Of a stretch of DNA of 35,981 nt, positions 8,010 through 15,717 are shown piece after piece (the stretch's first letter is position 1; every line of letters starts with the position of its first letter). Position numbers and translations under genes: made by a program. The notes under the pieces are model-generated. The model was not told where the DNA came from. It saw nothing but the letters and a program-made list of their open reading frames with translations, and searched no databases. The stretch comes from an uncultured Clostridia bacterium (GTDB lineage: Bacteria; Bacillota; Clostridia; Peptostreptococcales; Anaerovoracaceae), in assembly GCA_934247125.1 (NCBI GenBank), contig CAKQIZ010000008.1, positions 1 through 35,981 on the forward strand, written 5' to 3'.

Positions 8010-8073
8010 AGCCCATTGTTACTATATATTGTATTTATTGAGGTCAACTGTATTACTTTTTTCTACTTACACT

Positions 8074-9006
8074 TTATTCACCGAACAACGGCGTCGTGTA
8101 ATATCTGTCCCCGCTGTCAGGAAGCAGTGCAACGATCGTCTTTCCTTTGTTCTCAGGACGCTTTGCCAGCTGCAGTGCTGCATTCAGAGCTGCTCCGGAT
8201 GAGATGCCGACGAGTATGCCTTCTGTTCTTGCGATTTCTTTTCCCGTATCGAACGCATCATCGTTGTCTATTCTGATGATCTCATCATATATACCTGTAT
8301 TCAGCACATCAGGCACGAATCCTGCTCCGATACCCTGTATCTTGTGCACTCCGGCTTTTCCCTCTGAAAGTACCGGCGATGTCGACGGTTCTACAGCCAC
8401 GATCTTTACATCAGGATTCTGTGACTTCAGATACTCGCCGACCCCCGTAAGCGTGCCGCCTGTACCTACTCCGGCAACGAAGATATCCACCTTGCCGTCT
8501 GTATCGTTCCAGATCTCAGGACCTGTAGTCTCCCTGTGCACCTTAGGGTTTGCAGGATTTACGAACTGTCCCGGAATGAAACTGTTTTCTATCTCTTTTG
8601 CAAGCTCTTCAGCCTTTGCAATAGCCCCTTTCATGCCTTTTGCACCTTCTGTCAGCACGATCTCTGCACCGTAAGCCTTTAGTATGTTTCTTCTTTCCAC
8701 ACTCATCGTCTCAGGCATCGTGAGTATCGCACGATATCCCTTGGCTGTAGCGATCGCAGCCAGACCGATACCTGTATTTCCCGATGTCGGTTCGATTATC
8801 ACAGAACCCTCCTTGAGGATGCCCTTTGCTTCAGCGTCTTCGATCATCGCCTTTGCGATCCTGTCCTTTACACTGCCGGCCGGATTCAGATATTCCAGCT
8901 TCACGAGGACGGTCGCGTCCAGATCATGATTTTTCTCGATATTTGTTACCTCTACGAGTGGAGTGTTTCCTATAAGATTCAGTATACCTTTATTTATATT
9001 TGCCAT
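8074..9006 (-). CDS. cysK: Cysteine synthase (O-acetylserine sulfhydrylase)
   Basis: 310 aa, the usual length for CysK. A PLP enzyme that makes L-cysteine from O-acetylserine and sulfide. The PLP lysine lies in [12 protein letters not shown] (about residue 46), the substrate loop is [11 protein letters not shown], the phosphate-binding loop is [12 protein letters not shown], and [11 protein letters not shown] closes the site. The ATG at 9006 has a GAAGGGTG ribosome binding site. It follows the O-acetylhomoserine sulfhydrylase gene by 37 bp in the same direction and ends at a strong terminator, so the two form a sulfur-assimilation operon. The pair is probably controlled by the promoter and leader at 10605-10334. 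CysM-type specificity cannot be excluded, but the motifs fit CysK well. Confidence 0.95.
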   Translation of the reverse strand: MANINKGILNLIGNTPLVEVTNIEKNHDLDATVLVKLEYLNPAGSVKDRIAKAMIEDAEAKGILKEGSVIIEPTSGNTGIGLAAIATAKGYRAILTMPETMSVERRNILKAYGAEIVLTEGAKGMKGAIAKAEELAKEIENSFIPGQFVNPANPKVHRETTGPEIWNDTDGKVDIFVAGVGTGGTLTGVGEYLKSQNPDVKIVAVEPSTSPVLSEGKAGVHKIQGIGAGFVPDVLNTGIYDEIIRIDNDDAFDTGKEIARTEGILVGISSGAALNAALQLAKRPENKGKTIVALLPDSGDRYYTTPLFGE

Positions 9007-9043
9007 TTTGGTTCACCCTTCTTTCCATTATTCGCATTCCCGC

Positions 9044-10333
9044 TTACTTTACAGCTTCGAATGCATCTTCAAGTGCTGCGATAAGATCATCTATATGTTC
9101 TATACCTATCGAAAGTCTGATAGTGTTCTCTTTGATCCCCTGCTCTTCGAGTTCCTCGCCCGTCAGCTGTGAGTGCGTAGTGCTCGCAGGGTGGATCGCC
9201 AGCGACTTCACGTCTGCGACATTTGCAAGCAGTGAGAATATAGCGAGATTGTCTATGAATTTCTGAGCTGTCTTCGCATCGCCCTTTATCTCGAATGTGA
9301 ATATCGAACCGCCTCCGTTAGGGAAATACTTCTCATACAAAGCGTGGCTTGGATCGTTTTCGAGCGATGGATGATGCACTGCTTCGACCTGTGGATGCCT
9401 GTCGAGGAACTGTACTATCTTCAGCGCGTTCTCTACATGTCTCTCTACTCTGAGCGAAAGTGTTTCAATTCCCTGCAGGAAGATGAACGCATGGAACGGT
9501 GAAAGTGTTGCTCCCGTGTCTCTGAGCAGGATAGCTCTGATGTATGTCACGAACGCTGCAGGACCTGCCGCATCTGCGAACGATACCCCGTGGTAGCTCG
9601 GATTCGGTTCTGATATCCATGGATATGCTCCGGATGCCTTCCAGTCAAAACTGCCTCCATCTACGATCACACCGCCGATCGCAGTACCGTGTCCACCAAT
9701 GAACTTTGTTGCCGAGTGGACTACGATGTCTGCGCCGTGTTCGAGCGGTCTGAGCAGGTAAGGTGTAGCGAATGTCGAATCCACAACTAACGGAATGTTG
9801 TGCTTGTGTGCAGTCTCAGCCAGCGCTTCGATGTCGATGATGTTCGAGTTCGGATTGCCTAAGCTCTCGATGAATATCGCTTTTGTGTTAGGCTGTATTG
9901 CCGCTTCGAACGCACCGTCTTCTGCCGGATCAACGAATGTAGTCGTGATCCCCTGAAGTTCGAGTGTATGCGCCAGCAGGTTGTAAGTACCGCCGTATAT
10001 CGTCTTCGCTGCTACGATGTGCTCTCCCTGTCTTGCCAGTGCCTGTATCGTGTAAGTGATCGCTGCTGCTCCGGAGGCTGTTGCAAGTGCTGCAACACCA
10101 CCTTCGAGTGATGCGATCCTCTGTTCGAAAATATCCTGTGTAGGATTTGTCAGCCTGCCGTATATGTTGCCTGCGTCTCTGAGACCGAATCGATCTGCCG
10201 CATGCTGTGAATCATGGAAAACGTAAGATGTTGTCGCATAGATCGGAACTGCTCTCGCATCTGTTGCCGGATCTGCCTGTTCCTGTCCAACGTGTAACTG
10301 TCTTGTCTCAAACTTTAAATTTCTATCTGCCAT
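9044..10333 (-). CDS. metY: O-acetylhomoserine sulfhydrylase (aminocarboxypropyltransferase)
   Basis: 429 aa, within the normal range for the Cys/Met-metabolism PLP family member that makes homocysteine from O-acetylhomoserine and sulfide. Landmarks are QLHVGQEQADPATDARAVPIY, YGRLTNPTQDIFE, the PLP lysine in VVHSATKFIGGHGTAIGG (about residue 210), YHGVSFADAAG, and the C-terminal HPASTTHSQLTGEE and RLSIGIEHIDDL. The insertions between the lysine and YHG are typical of the MetY type and absent from cystathionine gamma-synthases. The ATG has an AGAGGAAAA ribosome binding site. It is the first gene of the unit with cysK, behind a leader of about 235 nt that contains a Cys-ending micro-ORF. Confidence 0.94.
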   Translation of the reverse strand: MADRNLKFETRQLHVGQEQADPATDARAVPIYATTSYVFHDSQHAADRFGLRDAGNIYGRLTNPTQDIFEQRIASLEGGVAALATASGAAAITYTIQALARQGEHIVAAKTIYGGTYNLLAHTLELQGITTTFVDPAEDGAFEAAIQPNTKAIFIESLGNPNSNIIDIEALAETAHKHNIPLVVDSTFATPYLLRPLEHGADIVVHSATKFIGGHGTAIGGVIVDGGSFDWKASGAYPWISEPNPSYHGVSFADAAGPAAFVTYIRAILLRDTGATLSPFHAFIFLQGIETLSLRVERHVENALKIVQFLDRHPQVEAVHHPSLENDPSHALYEKYFPNGGGSIFTFEIKGDAKTAQKFIDNLAIFSLLANVADVKSLAIHPASTTHSQLTGEELEEQGIKENTIRLSIGIEHIDDLIAALEDAFEAVK

Positions 10334-10434
10334 TTTATTTTCCTCTTTCTTTCTATTTTATGATGTTAGATTTCGTTTTCTGTTCCGGGTCATTCCCGGC
10401 TGGTCTGTGTTTTGATTTAAAGACTTACTCGTGT

Positions 10435-10491
10435 TCAGCAGCGACACATTCGGTCATCTCTCCTTACATGCACTATGAAACTGATACTCAT
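10435..10491 (-). CDS. Putative cysteine-ending leader peptide upstream of metY-cysK
   Basis: An 18-codon ORF in the metY leader encoding MSISFIVHVRRDDRMCRC, then TGA. It has a GGGAGG ribosome binding site 11 bases before the ATG. An internal ATG also has its own AGGAGA site nine bases upstream and would make only MCRC. Cys-rich tails of short upstream ORFs are a known device for cysteine-responsive control in other bacteria, notably actinobacteria. Here I infer that ribosome stalling at the Cys codons could alter folding of the leader (GTGT at the Cys codons can pair with ACAC just after the stop). A CCGGG-AATGA-CCCGG hairpin follows, without a T-run, so the mechanism need not be termination. 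Confidence 0.5.
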   Translation of the reverse strand: MSISFIVHVRRDDRMCRC

Positions 10492-10568
10492 TGAATATGT
10501 CGCCTCCCTTCTGCGAAACATCTGAATTTTAATGTTTTGAGTTTTTCGTGTATTCCTATCTGTTTAGT
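10492..10568 (-). other. 5' leader of metY-cysK upstream of the micro-ORF
   Basis: Untranslated stretch between the predicted transcription start and the leader peptide. I looked for a SAM riboswitch (S-box) and for a T-box consensus and saw neither. Confidence 0.4.
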
Positions 10569-10576
10569 ATGGATTT

Positions 10577-10605
10577 AAGATAGCACTTCTTTCCCTTTCT
10601 GTCAA
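10577..10605 (-). promoter_or_regulatory. Sigma-A promoter of metY-cysK
   Basis: On the minus strand TTGACA (10605-10600), exactly 17 bp, then TATCTT (10582-10577). Immediately upstream (about 10606-10664) the heptamer AAATAAC or close variants recurs about five times in A-rich sequence, either an UP element or a regulator site. Confidence 0.75.
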
Positions 10606-10754
10606 TAGTTATTTCGAAACTTTTTAAAGTTATTTTGTTATTTTTGTTATTTGTTATTTTGTAAAGGGTGCAGGTATACATCTGCGTACACTCATGGAAA
10701 AGAATAAGTACAGTATCCTCCGCATATGCGGCAGCGTCCTGTCAATACAGAAAC

Positions 10755-10793
10755 GGCAGGCTCGCGCGCATAAACCATGCCGCAAAGCCTGCC
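10755..10793 (-). terminator. Terminator-like hairpin after the SpoIIE-type phosphatase gene
   Basis: GGCAGGCT (10755-10762) pairs with AGCCTGCC (10786-10793), and GCGCAT/ATGCCGC extends the inner stem. It lies nine bases beyond the phosphatase stop. The tail GTTTCTG is weak in T. Confidence 0.6.
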
Positions 10794-10801
10794 TGCCAAA
10801 C

Positions 10802-11989
10802 TCAGAAATAAGTGCTCCTGACCTGCTTGCCCATATCTTCAAGCCGGTCTTTCAGATCATTGATTATTTTCATTTTCGTCGCGAACGATATCGATTTTTC
10901 AGTTCCCTGGTGAGCCGGATTGACAGCGCTCCCCACGAAAATATTGATATCCGTCGCCTCTTCAAACAGCATGCGCGCCATCAGCGAAGCGCTGTCTCTG
11001 CTGTAGCACCACTGCACATACGTCCTGTTGTCCTCCAGGTAATCCTCCGCGTATTCCAGCACTCTGCTCAGAGTCAGCACACCTTCAGTCGTCAGATCCA
11101 CGCCTTCGATCTTGCCCATTGCCGGAATATCAGGATCATTCTGTATGTAAGGATCATCGACTATCTTTTTTCCCAAATAGTCCGCCGCTATCTTTGCCGT
11201 AGTTCCCCCGCAGACCACATGCCTGCCCTTTTTGGAAAAGAACAGCGACATCATCTTGTGCGTGTCTGCGATATTTGCAGGCGGTCCTACCAGTACATTC
11301 ACCTGCTCCCGTTCTTTTATGCAAAGCGTCAGCGCTGTCGTATCGTCTCCCGGTTCTGCCACATAACGTTTGAAGCACTCGTCGAGAAGGATCGTGTTGA
11401 TCGTCTTCGCAGAAAATCCCACCACGCTGACCGGCTCCATATAGTCGACGATCGCAGCGCGGCCCCATTTGTTCTCGTAACTGGCTCCGCCGAAAGCCAC
11501 ACCTGCGTTTTCCACACCATCGCTGATCGCGATCACGACATCATCTTTCTGAAGCTGTATCTTCGCCGACTCTATCGTCTTATCGTCTATCACAGTCGAA
11601 GAAAACGGTATCTCGACCTCGGTACCGTCTCTGAGCAGTATCGTCGACGGATTATCATACTGGAATATACTAAGCATGCCTGATGTAGATATGTGCAGCA
11701 CCGTAAATGTCGAGTATGCCAGATGTCTGACGGAACACACAGGAAGTGCCTCAGCCACAGCATTCACGCAGTTTGCGATCGGCAGATTTTCCGCTATCAT
11801 CCTCGAGATTATCGTTGCTGTCAGCGTCGACAGTATGCAGGCCTTCACTCCGCTGCCGAGCCCGTCGGCAAGTACTGCCACGATCGACCCGTCCTCGCAC
11901 TGCACCTTTTCCACATGGTCGCCGCATATCATCTGGCCGTCTTTAGTCAGGCTCGCGTATCCTATATCTGCATAAATCGTCTCAATCAT
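10802..11989 (-). CDS. SpoIIE-type (PP2C-fold) serine phosphatase
   Basis: About 395 aa. PP2C/SpoIIE metal-binding signatures are visible: VLADGLGSGVKA (about residues 40-51), VVIAISDGVENAG (near 150), and EPGDDTTALTLCI (near 215), each with the Asp residues that bind Mn/Mg. The C-terminal half, beginning near VNVLVGPPANI, resembles no domain I can name. Such phosphatases dephosphorylate anti-sigma antagonists or other Ser/Thr-phosphorylated regulators. The ATG at 11989 overlaps the stop of the upstream hydrogenase-like sensor gene by eight bases and has AAGGAG within that gene's end, so the two are translationally coupled. This pairing is known around sensory (group C, HydS-like) [FeFe] hydrogenases, and the phosphatase is the likely output of the redox or H2 sensor. 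Confidence 0.85.
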   Translation of the reverse strand: MIETIYADIGYASLTKDGQMICGDHVEKVQCEDGSIVAVLADGLGSGVKACILSTLTATIISRMIAENLPIANCVNAVAEALPVCSVRHLAYSTFTVLHISTSGMLSIFQYDNPSTILLRDGTEVEIPFSSTVIDDKTIESAKIQLQKDDVVIAISDGVENAGVAFGGASYENKWGRAAIVDYMEPVSVVGFSAKTINTILLDECFKRYVAEPGDDTTALTLCIKEREQVNVLVGPPANIADTHKMMSLFFSKKGRHVVCGGTTAKIAADYLGKKIVDDPYIQNDPDIPAMGKIEGVDLTTEGVLTLSRVLEYAEDYLEDNRTYVQWCYSRDSASLMARMLFEEATDINIFVGSAVNPAHQGTEKSISFATKMKIINDLKDRLEDMGKQVRSTYF

Positions 11990-13649
11990 CGGCAATCGTC
12001 TCCTTCAGGTGCTCCAGTGCGATAAGCGTGTCGGCAGTAGTCTCTCCCAGCAGCGATGCGATGCTCTGGACGATCTTTAGCTGCTTTTTCGCCATATCGT
12101 TTGCGATCTCGAACGCCTGGTTCTGATTCGCAAGCTTTTTCTCTTTAAGTGCCATGTCCGCAGTTATATCGCACAAAATGCAGATGAACTGATGGCCCTC
12201 ACGATTGTATATTATCGTCTGCTCCACATAACATTCGTACTCAGCGAGATACATCTGCTCATACATTAGATTTTTCTTTTTGAGCATCACCATTTCAAAA
12301 GGCTCCGGATCGAGCAGTCTGCCGATATGTTCACCCATAACATCATTTTCATCACGGATGCGCAGGATCTTCTTCGCCTTCGGATTTATCTTCTGGATCT
12401 CCAGTTCGTCATTGAGCACCAGTACAGCATCAGGGAAATTAGCTACTACAGAGTCGGACAGATTTTCCATCTGGTTCAGCATGTAAGGCAGACACATCGA
12501 TATCTCGGCTTTTCCCTGGATTATCGCAATGGCCTTTTCTCTGCACGTGCAGTATCCGCATGAACCGCAGTTGAGCTCGTCTTCCTTTGACAGCTTGTTC
12601 ATCTTTAAAAGCATTGCTTTTATTTCCGCCTCTGACGGCTGCTCAGCTTCAAGCTCGGAAGGCTCATAAACAGCCGCGATCTCTTCCTTTGCATACTTTT
12701 CTACTGCAAAATCCTCTTTTTCAGCATAATGCACGACCTGCAGGTAATTCTGTGCAGGCGTGTTCTTCATCTTGTCCAGGATCGGCCCGTCAGCACAGCT
12801 TCCCTCGCATGCGGACATTTCTATAAAGCAGTTGTGCAGTCTCCCCTCCTTTATTTCGTCGAGAACATCCATGCACTTTTTCACGCCGTCAACAGCGACA
12901 TACGTGTATTCCGGGTTTTTATCCATCGTCTCGATGATACCTCCTGCAGTCGGGAACACTCTCGCCCGGCCGCCTTTTCTGATATCCTCGCGTCTGCTGA
13001 GTTCTATGCCTTCTTCCCTGAGCCATCTGTTGAACTCGTCGAACATCAGGACCGCATCCACCGCATCTTCTTCTGCCGCCTCTGATTTCTTGGAAATGCA
13101 CGGCCCTATGAAAACGGTCTTCGCTTCAGGATGTCTGCGTTTTATATCTCTGCAGTGCGCCTGCATCGGCGTGATCACCGGCGCAAGTGTGAACAGTGTC
13201 TCCGGATAATATTTTCTCAGCATCAGATTTATGCTGGAGCAGCACGAAGACACCAGGATATTAGGCTTTTCCTCATCCAGTATCCTCTCATATTCTTTTT
13301 TCACTATGGTCGCGCCTACCGCAGTCTCTTCCGCTCCCGCAAATCCCAGCTTTTTCAGCGCCTCTTCCAGTGCATCTATGCCGACTCCGGGATAGCTGGC
13401 TGCAAAAGACGGAGCGATGCTCGCATAAACGGTGCCCGTCTGCAGCATGATCCTGACTTTTTCCATATCGCTTGCGATGACTTTCGCATCCTGCGGACAG
13501 ACGGCAAAGCAGCGCCCGCACAGTATACATTCATCTTCCACTATATGCGCCTGCCCCGCTGTGAATCTTATGGACTTCACAGCACAGTTTCTGATACATT
13601 TATGGCAGCTCTTGCAGTTTGTCTTTTTCAATCCGAGTATTTCTCTCAT
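11982..13649 (-). CDS. [FeFe]-hydrogenase-like sensor with ferredoxin, FeS and PAS domains (HydS type)
   Basis: 555 aa. Domain order: two [4Fe-4S] motifs (CKSCHKCIRNC at 12-22, CILCGRCFAVCP at 41-52); an H-cluster-type catalytic domain with SSCCSS (134-139), IGPCISKK (181-188) and ACEGSC (280-285); a further FeS motif CGSCGYCTC (361-369) with Cys386; a PAS-like domain at about 395-500; and a helical C-terminus. All Cys positions for an H-cluster appear kept. The loops differ from catalytic enzymes: SCCSS instead of SCCPxW, and EGSC-ADGP instead of GGC-xxGGGQP. That is typical of the sensory group. It probably senses H2 or redox state and signals through the coupled SpoIIE-type phosphatase. 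The ATG at 13649 has GAGGAG five bases upstream. Confidence 0.85.
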   Translation of the reverse strand: MREILGLKKTNCKSCHKCIRNCAVKSIRFTAGQAHIVEDECILCGRCFAVCPQDAKVIASDMEKVRIMLQTGTVYASIAPSFAASYPGVGIDALEEALKKLGFAGAEETAVGATIVKKEYERILDEEKPNILVSSCCSSINLMLRKYYPETLFTLAPVITPMQAHCRDIKRRHPEAKTVFIGPCISKKSEAAEEDAVDAVLMFDEFNRWLREEGIELSRREDIRKGGRARVFPTAGGIIETMDKNPEYTYVAVDGVKKCMDVLDEIKEGRLHNCFIEMSACEGSCADGPILDKMKNTPAQNYLQVVHYAEKEDFAVEKYAKEEIAAVYEPSELEAEQPSEAEIKAMLLKMNKLSKEDELNCGSCGYCTCREKAIAIIQGKAEISMCLPYMLNQMENLSDSVVANFPDAVLVLNDELEIQKINPKAKKILRIRDENDVMGEHIGRLLDPEPFEMVMLKKKNLMYEQMYLAEYECYVEQTIIYNREGHQFICILCDITADMALKEKKLANQNQAFEIANDMAKKQLKIVQSIASLLGETTADTLIALEHLKETIADD

Positions 13650-13765
13650 ATGAACTCCTCTTCTTCTCGCCTTCGGACATATCTGATATCAAGTCTTAAA
13701 ATCATGTTATCAGACGTTCATTTGAATTACAACTGCAAAAGCTCGCCATTTTCTTTACTGTACAA

Positions 13766-13800
13766 AAAAAGAACACTGCCTGCGCAATGCCCTTTCTATC
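13766..13800 (-). terminator. Terminator of the Rrf2-type regulator gene
   Basis: On the minus strand GCATTGC-GCAG-GCAGTGT forms a short stem with G-T pairs, followed by TCTTTTTTTG. Confidence 0.6.
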
Positions 13801-14238
13801 CTATATCGAATAATCACTTCCCAGCATGGAATTATGGTGATCCAGCAGATCCTGAAGCGTGACACTGTCGACATAGTCGGTTATCACTTTCTCAAGTCCC
13901 TGCCAGAAGCTGAGCGTAGTACACACATCGCTCATTTCACACAGATTCTCCTCGTCCTCAAGGCATGATATGGGAGCCAGGCTTCCCTCCATCGTGCGGA
14001 GTATATCTCCCACAACGTACTCCCTGGGTTCCTTCGCCAGCCTATAGCCGCCGCTGTTTCCGCGCGTGCTCCTGAGAAATCCGGCTTTTTTGAGCTGCGG
14101 TATTATCTGCTCCAGATATTTTAGCGTGATACCCTGCCTCTTCGAAACTTCTTTAAGCGGGATATATTCGCCGGTATTGTTTATCGCCAGGTCAAGCATG
14201 ACTCTGAGCGCGTAACGACCTTTTGTTGATACTTTCAT
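13801..14238 (-). CDS. Rrf2/IscR-family FeS-type transcriptional regulator
   Basis: 145 aa from the ATG at 14238 (GGGAGG seven bases before it; the earlier in-frame start at 14253 lacks a site). The N-terminal winged helix MKVSTKGRYALRVMLDLA and recognition helix LKYLEQIIPQLKKAGFL are typical of Rrf2. Three cysteines in CLEDEENLCEMSDVC, at about residue 90, match the cluster ligands of IscR/NsrR-type members, so it probably senses FeS or redox status. It is divergent from the cysteine desulfurase-xdhC operon, across promoters in the same 150-bp region, and precedes the HydS-like operon in its own direction. I infer autoregulation and control of the desulfurase gene. CymR-type cysteine regulators lack this Cys triad. 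Confidence 0.88.
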   Translation of the reverse strand: MKVSTKGRYALRVMLDLAINNTGEYIPLKEVSKRQGITLKYLEQIIPQLKKAGFLRSTRGNSGGYRLAKEPREYVVGDILRTMEGSLAPISCLEDEENLCEMSDVCTTLSFWQGLEKVITDYVDSVTLQDLLDHHNSMLGSDYSI

Positions 14239-14258
14239 GACAGCACCTCCCATTCCCT

Positions 14259-14287
14259 ATTATATTATATGTAAAGTAGTTTATCAA
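14259..14287 (-). promoter_or_regulatory. Promoter of the Rrf2-type regulator gene
   Basis: Minus-strand TTGATA (14287-14282), 17 bp, TATAAT (14264-14259). Confidence 0.75.
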
Positions 14288-14380
14288 GCTGATGAGTTTA
14301 TAGCTGCCTGTAATATGTTTATGATGCCTGCGATATATCCGTGATAAAAACCTGTCAGCTCGCAATTTTCATATGATTCC

Positions 14381-14409
14381 TTGACACTTGTGCAGCTCTT
14401 TGTTATTCT
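14381..14409 (+). promoter_or_regulatory. Promoter of the cysteine desulfurase-xdhC operon
   Basis: TTGACA (14381-14386), 17 bp, TATTCT (14404-14409), about 50 bases ahead of an AAAGGAG ribosome binding site. Confidence 0.75.
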
Positions 14410-14462
14410 TATCTTATCAAACACATATGTTTTATATACATTTAACCACAAAGGAGACAATT

Positions 14463-15695
14463 ATGCAAGGTCTAAAGGCTGAAAACATCATATATGCCGA
14501 CAACGCCTCTGCCACGATGATATGTCAGGCGGCAAAAGACGCCATGACAGAGTGCATGGATGAATATTTCGGCAATCCATCCAGTCTGCATATCGAAGGG
14601 CAGAGAGCAGCCCGCAGACTTTTAGAGTCGCGCCAGACGATGGCCCGCCTGCTGAACTGCAGTCCATCCGAGATCTGCTTCACTTCAGGAGGCAGTGAAG
14701 CAGATACTCAGGCGCTCATTTCCGCAGCGGCAGCGGGAGCTGCAGAGAACAAAAGGCATATCATCTCGACATCCATAGAGCATCATGCAGTCCTCAATAC
14801 ACTGTCCGGTCTGCAGTCACAAGGCTTCGAAATAACGCTTCTTCCTGTGGACAGCCGCGGCATGATTGACCCTGTGCAGCTGGAAAAGGAGCTACGCCGC
14901 GACACTGCACTGGTCTCCGTTATGTATGCCAACAATGAGATAGGCACGATCCAGCCTGTGGATCAGATCGGCGAGATATGCAAAGCGCACTCGGTCCCTT
15001 TCCATACAGACGCCGTGCAGGCTGCCGGTATACTGCCAATAGATGTACAGGCGCAGAACATAGATATGCTGTCCCTGTCAGCACATAAATTCCACGGCCC
15101 CAGGGGAGCCGGCCTGCTTTACGCGAAAAAAGGCATTCGACTGACAAGCATCATCGAAGGCGGGGCACAGGAACGAGGGAGGCGCGCAGGCACTGAAAAT
15201 CTGCCTGCGATAGCGGGCATGGCCGCAGCATTCGAAGAAGCATGCCGTGATCGTGAAACAAACGCTGCAAAGGTCACAGCACTGCGCGACCGCATCATCA
15301 GCGCCCTGCTCACGATACCGCACAGCATGCTCAATGGCCCTGCACCGGGTGATGATACGAACGGCACGACACCGCGGCTGCCGGGAAATATAAACATGTG
15401 CTTTGAAGGAGTCGAAAGCGAGCCGCTTCTTTTACTGCTGAGCGAACACGGCATATGCGCATCCGCCGCATCGGCATGCTCTGCCGGATCGCTCGAACCG
15501 AGTCACGTCCTTCTGGCGACCGGCGTGCCTTACCAGCTTTCACACAATTCGCTGCGTATCTCTCTGTCTGCCGAAAACACGGAGGAAGAAGCAGACGTGA
15601 TAATAGATACGATCCCTGAGATCATAAACGAACTGCGCGCACTTTCTCCGACATGGAAAGCGCTGCAGGACGGAAGACAGGAATTCCTCATATAA
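14463..15695 (+). CDS. nifS: Cysteine desulfurase (NifS/IscS class V aminotransferase)
   Basis: 410 aa. It removes sulfur from cysteine as an enzyme-bound persulfide, giving alanine. Class V PLP motifs are visible: YADNASATM at the N-terminus, FTSGGSEADTQAL, SIEHHAVL, the PLP lysine in SLSAHKFHGPRGAGLL (about residue 208), RAGTENLPAIAG, and the persulfide-forming Cys in ASACSAGS (about residue 340). The ATG at 14463 has AAAGGAG upstream. No IscU or NifU scaffold follows. Instead the next gene, 22 bp downstream, is xdhC. In Rhodobacter an NifS-type desulfurase supplies sulfur to XdhC-bound molybdenum cofactor, so I infer a role in cofactor sulfuration and not general FeS assembly. Confidence 0.92.
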   Translation: MQGLKAENIIYADNASATMICQAAKDAMTECMDEYFGNPSSLHIEGQRAARRLLESRQTMARLLNCSPSEICFTSGGSEADTQALISAAAAGAAENKRHIISTSIEHHAVLNTLSGLQSQGFEITLLPVDSRGMIDPVQLEKELRRDTALVSVMYANNEIGTIQPVDQIGEICKAHSVPFHTDAVQAAGILPIDVQAQNIDMLSLSAHKFHGPRGAGLLYAKKGIRLTSIIEGGAQERGRRAGTENLPAIAGMAAAFEEACRDRETNAAKVTALRDRIISALLTIPHSMLNGPAPGDDTNGTTPRLPGNINMCFEGVESEPLLLLLSEHGICASAASACSAGSLEPSHVLLATGVPYQLSHNSLRISLSAENTEEEADVIIDTIPEIINELRALSPTWKALQDGRQEFLI

Positions 15696-15717
15696 ACAGC
15701 CACAGAAAGGAGCACCC

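Noticed and set aside
10334..10568. SAM riboswitch or T-box in the metY leader
   Set aside because: The S-box core and the T-box antiterminator sequence are not present. The only structured candidates are the Cys-ending micro-ORF and small hairpins.
10694..11683. 329-aa plus-strand open frame opposite the phosphatase gene
   Set aside because: It runs antisense to a gene with clear PP2C motifs, its sequence is rich in Arg, His and Tyr in the way of shadows, and it starts within the terminator hairpin region.
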